Assembly: GCA_031119515.1 (NCBI GenBank)
Contig: JAVHXR010000151.1
Coordinates: forward strand, 1 to 6,789
DNA length: 6,789 nt
Origin: Propionicimonas sp.
Lineage (GTDB): Bacteria > Actinomycetota > Actinomycetes > Propionibacteriales > Propionibacteriaceae
Direction: 5' to 3'
The notes under the pieces were generated by a model. The model ran no database searches. It was not told the DNA's origin and was given only the letters and a program-made list of their open reading frames with translations. Of the stretch, positions 1 through 5,559 are shown in pieces; the first letter of the stretch is position 1; every line of letters begins with the position of its first letter. The position numbers and the translations under genes are program-made.

Positions 1-378
1 ATGGGCCAGGACGGGCACGACCGCGGCCAGAAGGTGATCTCGACCGCCTTCGCCGACCTCGGCTTCACCGTCGACGTCGGCCCGCTCTTCCAGACCCCCG
101 AGGAGACGGCCCGCCAGGCTGTCGAGTCCGACGTGCACGTCGTCGGGGTCTCCTCGCTGGCGGCCGGCCACCTCACCCTGGTGCCGGCGCTGCGGCAGGA
201 ACTGGACAAGCTCGGCCGTCCGGACATGATGATCGTCGTCGGCGGCGTCATCCCGCCGCAGGACTTCGACGAGCTGTACGCCGCCGGTGCCGACGCGATC
301 TACCCGCCCGGCACGGTCATCCCGGAGTCGGCGATCGAACTGCTGGCCAAGCTGCGCGAGCGCCTCGACGCGGCGTGA
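1..378 (+). CDS. mutB: Methylmalonyl-CoA mutase large subunit, C-terminal cobalamin-binding domain (5'-truncated)
   Basis: The final 125 residues of the catalytic subunit that interconverts (R)-methylmalonyl-CoA and succinyl-CoA with adenosylcobalamin. The visible part is the Rossmann-like B12 domain. The DxHxxG motif is at residues 4-9 (D4, H6, G9), where H6 is the lower axial cobalt ligand. The segments GVSSLAAGH and VVGGVIPPQDF are typical of the family's cobalamin-binding loops, and the tail IYPPGTVIPESAIELL is typical of its C-terminus. The ATG at base 1 is an internal methionine: the motif sits immediately after it, while full-length large subunits carry a long TIM-barrel domain first. 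The gene therefore continues to the left of the window. Its TGA overlaps the first possible meaB start in a GTGA, indicating one transcript and translational coupling. A free-standing B12 domain is possible but unlikely, because the sequence follows the mutase large subunit throughout. Confidence 0.93.
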   Translation: MGQDGHDRGQKVISTAFADLGFTVDVGPLFQTPEETARQAVESDVHVVGVSSLAAGHLTLVPALRQELDKLGRPDMMIVVGGVIPPQDFDELYAAGADAIYPPGTVIPESAIELLAKLRERLDAA

Positions 379-1526
379 TCCGTCCGGGGGAGCAGTCGGT
401 GCCGGAACAGGGGGACGACGTCCCGCTGTACCTGCGCTCGGATCCGACCCCGGGCCGCCAGTACGGTGACGCCCAGGCGCCGGTGCGGGACGATCCCGCC
501 CGGCGCCGGCGTCCGCCGACCGACCCGGCGGAGCTCGCCGGGCAGGTGTTGGCGGGCTCCCGTCCGGGGATCGCTCGGGCGATCACGCTGGTGGAGTCCA
601 GCAAGCCCGCGCACCACGCGATCGCGGCCGACCTGTTGCGGCTGCTCCGCCCGCACGCCGGCAAGGCCGTCCGGGTGGGAATCTCGGGCGTCCCCGGCGC
701 GGGCAAGTCGACCTTCATCGACGCGCTCGGCCGGCGGCTGATCGACGACGGCCACAAGGTGGCCGTGCTCGCCGTCGACCCGACCTCCGCCAAGACCGGT
801 GGTTCGATCCTGGGCGACCGCACCAGGATGGGCGAACTCGCGCAGTCCGAGCAGGCCTTCATCCGGCCGTCACCGGCCGGTGGCCACCTCGGCGGAGTCG
901 CCCGCACCACCCGAGAGTCCATGTTCGTCCTCGAGGCCGCCGGCTTCGACGTCGTCCTCGTCGAGACCGTGGGAGTGGGCCAGTCCGAGGTGGCTGTCTC
1001 CGGCATGGTCGACACCTTCCTGCTGATCACGCTGGCCAGGGCCGGCGACCAGCTGCAGGGCATCAAGCGCGGCATCCTCGAGATGGCCGATGTGATCACG
1101 GTCAACAAGGCCGACGGCGACCACGAGGCGGAGGCCAGGGTGGCCGCACGCGAACTCTCGATCGCGATGAAGCTGATCAGCTCCGACGCGAAGGCCGCCC
1201 GGCCGCCGGTACTGACCTCGAGCTCCCTGACCGGTAGGGGCCTGGAGGAGATCTGGCAGGCCATCCTCGACCACCGTGCCCGGCTCGAGGCCAACGGCGA
1301 GTTGGAGGCGCGCCGCGCCCGCCAGCAGCGGGAGTGGCTGTGGGCGCTGGTGCGGGGCGAGTTGGAGGACGCGCTGCGCACCTCGCCTTCGATCGCCGCG
1401 ATCCGTGACTCCCTCGAGTCCGAGGTCGGCAGCGGTGAGCTCTCGGCGCTGGAGGCGTCCGAGCAGATCCTGGCGACGTTCTACACCGAACTCGCGCGGC
1501 GGGCCAGCCACGGCCACGCCGGCTGA
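375..1526 (+). CDS. meaB: Methylmalonyl-CoA mutase-associated GTPase MeaB (ArgK family)
   Basis: A cytoplasmic SIMIBI-class P-loop GTPase that assists methylmalonyl-CoA mutase: it gates adenosylcobalamin delivery and protects the mutase from inactivation. Numbering from GTG 375 (383 residues), the Walker A loop GVPGAGKST is at 105-113, the switch II segment ETVGVGQSEV at 197-206, and the guanine-specificity motif NKAD at 244-247. D225, Q228 and K231 in AGDQLQGIK have the spacing of the switch III residues I recall from Methylobacterium MeaB. The arginine- and glutamate-rich C-terminus fits the dimerisation arm. Family members are usually about 320-340 residues; the extra length here is an N-terminal extension of roughly 45 residues rich in Pro, Arg and Asp. 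The start is uncertain: GTG 375 overlaps the mutB stop, but GTG 399 has a better ribosome binding site (GGGGGAG at 385-391), and GTG 483 is also in frame. Confidence 0.95.
   Translation: MIRPGEQSVPEQGDDVPLYLRSDPTPGRQYGDAQAPVRDDPARRRRPPTDPAELAGQVLAGSRPGIARAITLVESSKPAHHAIAADLLRLLRPHAGKAVRVGISGVPGAGKSTFIDALGRRLIDDGHKVAVLAVDPTSAKTGGSILGDRTRMGELAQSEQAFIRPSPAGGHLGGVARTTRESMFVLEAAGFDVVLVETVGVGQSEVAVSGMVDTFLLITLARAGDQLQGIKRGILEMADVITVNKADGDHEAEARVAARELSIAMKLISSDAKAARPPVLTSSSLTGRGLEEIWQAILDHRARLEANGELEARRARQQREWLWALVRGELEDALRTSPSIAAIRDSLESEVGSGELSALEASEQILATFYTELARRASHGHAG
385..391 (+). promoter_or_regulatory. Possible ribosome binding site favouring the meaB start at GTG 399
   Basis: GGGGGAG at 385-391 lies 7 nt before the in-frame GTG at 399-401. 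The upstream alternative, GTG 375, has only a weak GCGAG in front of it and would depend on coupling to mutB termination. If 399 is used, MeaB is 375 residues and begins (M)PEQGDDVPLY. This is a judgement from spacing and complementarity only. Confidence 0.4.
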
Positions 1527-1538
1527 GTCGCCCGGTCC

Positions 1539-1627
1539 GTCCCTGTGAACCGGTTTGGGAACCGTCCCCGTGATTCGGTTTGGGGACGGTTCCGGTGATG
1601 CGGTTTCGGAACCGTCCCCGCGAACCA
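1539..1627. repeat. 25-nt tandem repeat, about 3.5 units, in the meaB/yjjW convergent spacer
   Basis: Three complete 25-nt units lie at 1539-1563, 1564-1588 and 1589-1613. A fourth, covering about its first 13 nt (GTCCCCGCGAACC), starts at 1614. Units share a GTYCC-N-GTGA start, a CGGTTT core at unit positions 13-18 and a GGRAC end. By my alignment, units 1/2 and 1/3 match at 20 of 25 positions and units 2/3 at 19 of 25. The array fills most of the 113-bp spacer between two convergent genes and has no long open frame of its own. The GGAACCGTCCCC-type core resembles short palindromic elements I recall as dispersed in many genomes, sometimes beside IS200-like transposases, but no transposase is present here. 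Confidence 0.8.
1558..1619. terminator. Alternative perfect 12-bp hairpins, possible bidirectional terminator
   Basis: GGAACCGTCCCC at 1558-1569 is exactly complementary to GGGGACGGTTCC at 1582-1593 (12-nt loop). The latter is equally complementary to GGAACCGTCCCC at 1608-1619 (14-nt loop). The two stems exclude each other. Lying between the meaB stop and the yjjW stop, either stem could end or slow transcription from both sides, or protect the 3' ends of both mRNAs. No T-run follows on either strand, so intrinsic termination is inferred from position and stem strength, not from a canonical signal. Confidence 0.45.
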
Positions 1628-1639
1628 CGCGGGTCCTGG

Positions 1640-2524
1640 CTAGATGACGACCAGGTCGAAGTCGCCCTGCGCGGCGAGCAGGTCGCGGTAGTGGGCCAGC
1701 TGCTGGGGTGACGGTTCCAGCAGAGGGACGGACGTCGGACGGACGCCGTGGTGGCGGAAGCCGATCACCTTCACCCGCATCCGCGGGTCGATCCGGGCCA
1801 GCCAGCGTCCGGTGGCCGTGACCAGCTCGTCGGAGTCGTTGTGGCCGGGAAGCATCAGCAGCCGCACCTCGTGGAGCTTGCCGCGACCGGCGAGGTTGGC
1901 GATCGTCGCCAGCACCTTGGTGTTGTCGACTCCGGTCAGCCGTCGGTGGATCTCGTTGTCCAGGCACTTCAGGTCGACCATGGCGGCGTCCATGATCGGG
2001 CACAGCACCTCCCAGATCGGGGCGTTCACGTCGCCGTTGGTGTCGACGAAGCGGGTCAGCCGGCCGAGTTCGGGGTCCGCGCGCAGGGTGAGGAAGAGTT
2101 CGCGCAGGAAGATCACCTGGCGGGTCGCCTCACCGCCGGAGACCGTGACGCCGGACAGGAACGGTGCCGCCGGACGGAGCAGGGCCAGCACGTCGTCCAC
2201 CGCCAGCCGCCTGGCCTTCGGGGTGGAGTCGTACGGGCAGGACGACACGCAGGCCTCGGCGCCGGAGCAGGCCGCCTCGTCCCAGGTCAGGTGGCCGGCG
2301 CCGTCCACCGCGAGCGCGCCGGAAGGACAGGTCGCCACGCACTCGAGGCAGTCGAGGCACGGGTTGATGGTGTACGGGTTGTGGCAGGCCACGCAGTCGA
2401 AGGTGCAGCCCTGCAGGAACAGCACGAACCGGTTACCCGGTCCGTCCACAGCCGAGAACTCGATCCAGTCGGTCACCAGGCCGGGACGTGGCCCCGCCAG
2501 GGTCGGTGCCGAACGGGAACCCAT
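1640..2524 (-). CDS. yjjW: YjjW-type glycyl-radical enzyme activase (radical SAM)
   Basis: A 294-residue radical-SAM protein expected to cleave S-adenosylmethionine and abstract a hydrogen from the glycine of its partner enzyme, here YjjI. The N-terminus (WIEFSAVDGPGNRFVLFLQGC) leads into the cluster motif CxxxCxxC at C40, C44 and C47, followed by HNP as in pyruvate formate-lyase activases. A ferredoxin-like insert follows. Its first motif is complete (C56, C59, C62, C66, then Pro). Its second has C86, C92 and C96 but Ala89 where the pattern C-x2-C-x2-C-x3-C predicts a cysteine. SGGEAT at 129-134 is the SAM-contacting GGE region, and FVDTNGD at 159-165 and DLKCLD at 184-189 continue the activase fold. 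ATG 2524 lies 5 nt after the yjjI stop, so the two genes should be co-transcribed. The family call is strong; the YjjW subgroup rests on the insert and the partner gene. Confidence 0.92.
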   Translation of the reverse strand: MGSRSAPTLAGPRPGLVTDWIEFSAVDGPGNRFVLFLQGCTFDCVACHNPYTINPCLDCLECVATCPSGALAVDGAGHLTWDEAACSGAEACVSSCPYDSTPKARRLAVDDVLALLRPAAPFLSGVTVSGGEATRQVIFLRELFLTLRADPELGRLTRFVDTNGDVNAPIWEVLCPIMDAAMVDLKCLDNEIHRRLTGVDNTKVLATIANLAGRGKLHEVRLLMLPGHNDSDELVTATGRWLARIDPRMRVKVIGFRHHGVRPTSVPLLEPSPQQLAHYRDLLAAQGDFDLVVI

Positions 2525-2529
2525 CGGCG

Positions 2530-4119
2530 TCAGGCGGTCCCGGCCGGTGACCCGGCCCGGGACGGCGCGGCGAGGGACGGGCTGAGCTCGGCGGCGGTGA
2601 TCCGCTTGACCGCCCGTGTGGTGACGGTGTGGTTCAGTTCGGCGGTCGCCGCGAGGTAGTCGCTGGAGTGGCGGGCGCCGTGCTCCCCGATCCCGACCAG
2701 GTCGGACTTGCGCACCAGGTAGCCGGTGATCCTGATGAACTCGTTGGAATCCAGGTTGAAGGTGAAGTCGCGCATCCCGACCGCGAAGGCGCCGCGGATG
2801 ATGTCGACCATCGCCTGCGGGTTGCCGACCGCGGTGTCGTCGACGTGGAAGACGTCGGAGATGCCGGCGGCGAAGAACCGGTGGTGCGGGGCGCAGACCG
2901 CGATGTGCTCGCGCATGCCGGGCTCGTCACCGACCGGGATCCGGGTGCCGGCGGTGACCTCGAGGTCGAGGTCGATCCCGCTCTGGGCGTGCAGGTAGGC
3001 CACCCCGGCACCGCCGTCGCAGTACGGCAGCGGACGTGCGGCCACCAACGCGGCGACCCGGGCGGTGATCGAGACCGCCAGGGAGTTCGCGCGCTCGTCG
3101 TAGCCGTAGCGGACGGGGGCGCCGCCCTCGCGGGCGGCCAGCAGGTTGGTCGCCTCCGCCATCCCGAAGAGCCCGAACATCAGGGAGAACCGGTCGAGTT
3201 CGACGAGGCCCTCGGTGGCCAGGAAGTGGTGGTCGAAAAAGCCCTGCTGCTCGACCAGCGACCGGATCCTCGCCTCGCCGAGCTCGCAGGTGAGCTCCAC
3301 CCAGCGCGGCAGCGCGTCGGCGAGGAAGCTCGCGGCGTCGCCGTCGTGGCGCAGCACGGCCTCCTTGAGGTTCAGGCGCACCAGGGAGTGCGCGCCGCCG
3401 CCGATCTTCAGGGAGTTGTAGCAACTCACCACGGCGTACCGTTCGCCGTGGTCGGCGACCATCATCTGGTGGTTGGCGAAGTGCGGCTTGCCGGTGACGA
3501 AGACCGTCCGGACGGCGTCGGAGACCAGGTCGGCCGGGGTGAGGTCGGGGTCGACCTTGAGCGTCAGGTTCGGGACGACCTGGCGCAACGAGCGCTCCAC
3601 CCGCAGGATCGAGCGCACCACCCGGCCGTCGCGCGGGCCGAGGTTGGCGTGGACGAACGCGTCCGGCAGCAGCCGGTCGAGCTGGATCCAGAACCGACGC
3701 AGCTTCCGGTCGAGCTCCTCGTCGCAGAGGTCGGCCGGAACGTACGGCTCGAGCAGCGAGTCGAGGTCGCCGAGGTAGACCGGGTAGGTGGTCACCGAGG
3801 GGACGTGGCCGTACAGGATGGTGAGGAAGCTCAGCGCGTCGTCGAGGTCGGCCGGCGGCTCGAGTTCGAGGTGCCGGATCCCGTCGCGCAGCGCCCTGGC
3901 GTAGTCGGGCAGGACGTAGCGCGGGGTGTAGGGGCGGTGGCCCTCGTACATGTCGCAGATCACCCGCTCGTCCAGGGCCCGCCGGCACTCCGGCGACAGC
4001 GCCGGGTAGGGCAGCGCTGAGGTCGCCACGGCGGCGAGTTGGCGAAGCTTCTGCCCGTACCCGGTGGCGGGGTTCGTGACGGCGGCCTCGGCGTCGAGGG
4101 CGAGCAGCTCCAGATTCAT
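2530..4119 (-). CDS. yjjI: YjjI-family glycyl-radical enzyme (DUF3029-type)
   Basis: A 529-residue cytoplasmic protein, close to the roughly 515 residues I recall for E. coli YjjI. Near the C-terminus, FIRITGYLVRKSDL (461-474) holds the glycyl-radical signature R-[IV]-x-G-Y, with G466 as the predicted radical site. In the middle, VVSCYNSLKIGGGAHSL (230-246) offers C233 as the likely thiyl-radical cysteine; the GGG stretch and following hydrophobic strand fit a buried barrel loop. It has neither the adjacent Cys-Cys of pyruvate formate-lyase nor the Cys-x-Glu of the diol-dehydratase and choline-lyase groups, so the reaction cannot be read from the active site. The activase gene yjjW follows in the same operon. 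ATG 4119 was chosen because it starts the conserved-looking sequence, gives the family length and stays clear of the divergent gene's promoter. No ribosome binding site precedes it, consistent with a leaderless mRNA. The substrate is unknown; nucleoside-related metabolism is suggested only by neighbours. Confidence 0.92.
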   Translation of the reverse strand: MNLELLALDAEAAVTNPATGYGQKLRQLAAVATSALPYPALSPECRRALDERVICDMYEGHRPYTPRYVLPDYARALRDGIRHLELEPPADLDDALSFLTILYGHVPSVTTYPVYLGDLDSLLEPYVPADLCDEELDRKLRRFWIQLDRLLPDAFVHANLGPRDGRVVRSILRVERSLRQVVPNLTLKVDPDLTPADLVSDAVRTVFVTGKPHFANHQMMVADHGERYAVVSCYNSLKIGGGAHSLVRLNLKEAVLRHDGDAASFLADALPRWVELTCELGEARIRSLVEQQGFFDHHFLATEGLVELDRFSLMFGLFGMAEATNLLAAREGGAPVRYGYDERANSLAVSITARVAALVAARPLPYCDGGAGVAYLHAQSGIDLDLEVTAGTRIPVGDEPGMREHIAVCAPHHRFFAAGISDVFHVDDTAVGNPQAMVDIIRGAFAVGMRDFTFNLDSNEFIRITGYLVRKSDLVGIGEHGARHSSDYLAATAELNHTVTTRAVKRITAAELSPSLAAPSRAGSPAGTA

Positions 4120-4135
4120 ACTACGAATCGTAGTA
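4119..4135 (-). promoter_or_regulatory. 17-bp operator-like palindrome with a leaderless-type -10 box at the yjjI start
   Basis: TACTACGAATCGTAGTA is a perfect dyad, with 8-nt arms at 4119-4126 and 4128-4135 around a single central base. Its last base on the minus strand is the A of the yjjI ATG. Read in the yjjI direction, the dyad contains TACGAT at 4132-4127, matching the TAnnnT -10 pattern. Seven bases separate it from that A, which suits transcription starting on the start codon itself. No convincing -35 hexamer is visible. A bound dimeric repressor would cover the -10 box and start point. The arms loosely recall BlaI/CopY-type winged-helix operators (TACTAC...GTAGTA), which is a resemblance from memory only. 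Confidence 0.65.
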
Positions 4136-4270
4136 CGTGGCCCTCCGGACCGCCCCCGGCCGGGGCCGGGCACGAACTGGTCGGCCCGGGGGACCGGGTG
4201 GATGGCCCGCGCGCCTGGTCCGGTCGGGCCGGCTTGCGACCGCCGGGGCCGGCGTCTGGTCCCGCGGAGT

Positions 4271-4284
4271 TTACTTTTGGGTAA
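4271..4284. promoter_or_regulatory. Possible operator dyad TTAC-N6-GTAA
   Basis: TTACTTTTGGGTAA is an imperfect 14-bp dyad: the outer four bases of each arm are perfectly complementary and the fifth pair is T:G. It lies in the only AT-rich patch of an otherwise very GC-rich spacer, about 50 nt upstream of the lipoprotein gene's -10 box, a position used by activators or upstream-binding repressors. The regulator is unknown. Confidence 0.3.
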
Positions 4285-4334
4285 CGGTTCGCCCGGGTGG
4301 CCGTCATCGGTGTGTGGCCCGGTGCGCCGAGGGA

Positions 4335-4340
4335 TAGAGT
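4335..4340 (+). promoter_or_regulatory. Likely -10 box (TAGAGT) for the BMP lipoprotein gene
   Basis: TAGAGT matches the actinobacterial TAnnnT -10 pattern and predicts a start near 4347, giving a leader of roughly 47 nt before GTG 4394. The region 17-18 nt upstream (about 4311-4317, TGTGTGG) is a poor -35 match. The same hexamer stands before the next gene at 5560-5565, which supports both as promoters. Confidence 0.5.
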
Positions 4341-4381
4341 CAAGCGCGGCGGGGCACGACCCCGCACCTCTCGTTCCATAT

Positions 4382-4387
4382 AAGGAG
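4382..4387 (+). promoter_or_regulatory. Ribosome binding site deciding the GTG 4394 start
   Basis: AAGGAG at 4382-4387 is a strong Shine-Dalgarno sequence ending 6 nt before GTG 4394. Two further in-frame starts, GTG 4403 and ATG 4406, are 15 and 18 nt away and too far for this site, so GTG 4394 is preferred. Confidence 0.8.
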
Positions 4388-4393
4388 ACACTT

Positions 4394-5461
4394 GTGCGAC
4401 AGGTGATGAAGATCGCGATCGCGGCAGCCACCGCCGCCACCTTGACACTGGCCGGCTGCGCGAGCACACCTACCGCTTCCCCGCAGCCCACCGATTCCGC
4501 TACGACCAGCGCTCCCGCCGAGGAGGCCGTGAAGGTCGGTATGGCCTACGACGTCGGCGGTCGTGGCGACCAGTCGTTCAACGACTCCGCCGCCGCCGGC
4601 CTGGACAAGGCCGCCGCCGAGTTCGGCGTCGAGACGACCGATGTCGCCGCCGTCGCCGGTGAGGCCGAGTCGGCCCGCGCCGAGCGGCTGCAGCAGCTGA
4701 TCGACGCCGGCTACAACAACATCGTGGCGGTCGGCTTCGCCTACGCCGCCTCCGTCGGCGAGGTCGCCAAGGCCAACCCCGACGTCAAGTTCGCGATCGT
4801 GGACGACGCCTCCGAGGCCTCCACCGGCGACAACATCATGAACATCGTGTTCGCCGAGCAGGAGGGTTCCTTCCTGGTCGGTGCGGCCGCGGCGCTCAAG
4901 TCCGAGTCCGGCCACATCGGCTTCGTCGGCGGTGTCGAGACCGACCTGATCAAGAAGTTCCAGGCGGGCTACGAGGCCGGCGCGAAGGCCGTCAAGCCGG
5001 ACATCAAGATCGACTCGACCTACCTCACCCAGCCGCCGGACTTCAGCGGTTTCGGTGACCCGGCCAAGGGCAAGACCGCTGCCGACGGCATGTTCCAGGC
5101 CGGCGCGGACGTCGTCTACCACGCTGCCGGCGGTTCCGGCGCGGGCGTCTTCACCGCCGCCAAGGCGGCCGGTGGCTGGGCGATCGGCGTCGACTCCGAC
5201 CAGGCCCTGACCGCGGCCGAGGACGTGCGTGACGTCATCCTCACCTCGATGCTCAAGCGGGTCGACACCGGTGTGTACACCTTCATCAAGTCGATCCACG
5301 ACGGCAGCTTCGCCGCTGGCCCGACGGTCTTCGACCTGAAGGCCGAGGGCGTCGGCTACTCCACCACCGGTGGGCACATCGACGACATCGCCAGCCAGCT
5401 GGAGGAGTACAAGCAGCAGATCATCGACGGCTCGATCGTCGTTCCGACCACGGTCGGCTGA
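4394..5461 (+). CDS. BMP/PnrA-family substrate-binding lipoprotein of a nucleoside-type ABC importer
   Basis: A 355-residue extracytoplasmic lipoprotein that should capture purine or other nucleosides and hand them to an ABC permease. A basic start (MRQVMK) and hydrophobic segment end in the lipobox LAGC, predicting lipidation of C22. A Thr/Ser/Pro-rich flexible linker follows (about 23-42). The mature domain begins VKVGMAYDVGGRGDQSFNDSAAAGL (47-70), the family's N-terminal signature. Positions that by motif correspond to nucleoside contacts in Treponema PnrA are present: the SFN at 61-63, the aspartates of IVDD (135-138), the GG of HAAGGSG (243-249), D267/D269 in GVDSDQ, and K288 in SMLKRVD. 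The C-terminus YSTTGGHIDDIASQLEEYKQQI is also typical. Strong hairpins follow, then the ATPase gene, the usual order for such importers. The family is secure; the nucleoside ligand is inferred, and other sugar-like ligands remain possible. Confidence 0.93.
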   Translation: MRQVMKIAIAAATAATLTLAGCASTPTASPQPTDSATTSAPAEEAVKVGMAYDVGGRGDQSFNDSAAAGLDKAAAEFGVETTDVAAVAGEAESARAERLQQLIDAGYNNIVAVGFAYAASVGEVAKANPDVKFAIVDDASEASTGDNIMNIVFAEQEGSFLVGAAAALKSESGHIGFVGGVETDLIKKFQAGYEAGAKAVKPDIKIDSTYLTQPPDFSGFGDPAKGKTAADGMFQAGADVVYHAAGGSGAGVFTAAKAAGGWAIGVDSDQALTAAEDVRDVILTSMLKRVDTGVYTFIKSIHDGSFAAGPTVFDLKAEGVGYSTTGGHIDDIASQLEEYKQQIIDGSIVVPTTVG

Positions 5462-5467
5462 TCTCCG

Positions 5468-5498
5468 GACGGCGGTGGGTGATTCACCCACCGCCGTC
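5468..5498 (+). terminator. Strong hairpin after the lipoprotein gene
   Basis: GACGGCGGTGGGT (5468-5480) pairs perfectly with ACCCACCGCCGTC (5486-5498) around a GATTC loop, a 13-bp stem of high GC starting 6 nt after the stop codon. A short pyrimidine run with three T's (CCTTTCC, 5500-5506) follows. It is a good candidate for a partial terminator or 3'-end stabiliser, letting the binding protein be made in excess over the rest of the importer. Confidence 0.75.
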
Positions 5499-5505
5499 AC
5501 CTTTC

Positions 5506-5550
5506 CGACTCCCCCGGGGTGCGGCCAGAGGCCGTCACCCGGGGGAGTCG
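5506..5550 (+). terminator. Second, two-part hairpin before the ATPase gene
   Basis: CGACTCCCCCGGG (5506-5518) pairs perfectly over 13 bp with CCCGGGGGAGTCG (5538-5550). An inner stem CGGCC (5522-5526) with GGCCG (5530-5534) closes on AGA, and a 3x3 internal mismatch joins the two stems. ATTTG follows, a very short T-run. It begins 7 nt after the first hairpin, so the two form a tandem block to read-through. Confidence 0.65.
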
Positions 5551-5559
5551 ATTTGCCAC

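Larger units (their letters stand above)
4120..4393. other. Divergent control region between yjjI and the BMP lipoprotein gene
   Basis: A 274-bp spacer between oppositely oriented start codons. Open frames crossing it look like artefacts of GC-rich sequence: they have no ribosome binding site and no recognisable protein. From left to right it holds the yjjI palindrome, a GC-rich stretch (about 4137-4265) with nothing I can name, a short AT-rich patch with a TTAC/GTAA dyad (4271-4284), a TAGAGT -10 box (4335-4340), a small hairpin in the leader (GCGGGG 4349-4354 with CCCCGC 4360-4365) and the ribosome binding site of the lipoprotein gene. Confidence 0.7.

Noticed and set aside
1..3. ATG at the first base as a true start giving a stand-alone B12-binding protein
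   Set aside because: The B12 motif DxHxxG begins three residues later and the sequence matches the interior of the mutase large subunit, so the methionine is internal and the gene is cut by the window edge.
1539..1627. CRISPR array
   Set aside because: The 25-nt units abut directly with no spacers, are only about 80 percent identical, number fewer than four, and there are no cas genes.
1748..4020. Long plus-strand open frames opposite yjjW and yjjI (1748-2659 and 2629-4020)
   Set aside because: They are antisense to well-recognised proteins, have low-complexity Val/Gly/Asp/Arg compositions typical of GC-rich reverse frames, and match no family I know.
4349..4365. Riboswitch in the lipoprotein leader
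   Set aside because: Only a 6-bp hairpin is visible in a leader of roughly 47 nt; no known aptamer consensus fits.
4064..4393. Extension of the lipoprotein frame upstream to 4064
   Set aside because: It would overlap the yjjI start and place about 110 residues before an obvious signal peptide. AAGGAG at the right distance from GTG 4394 fixes the start there.
4120..4491. Extension of yjjI upstream on the minus strand to 4491
   Set aside because: The added residues are compositionally odd and would run through the divergent promoter and into the lipoprotein gene. The family length is met from ATG 4119.
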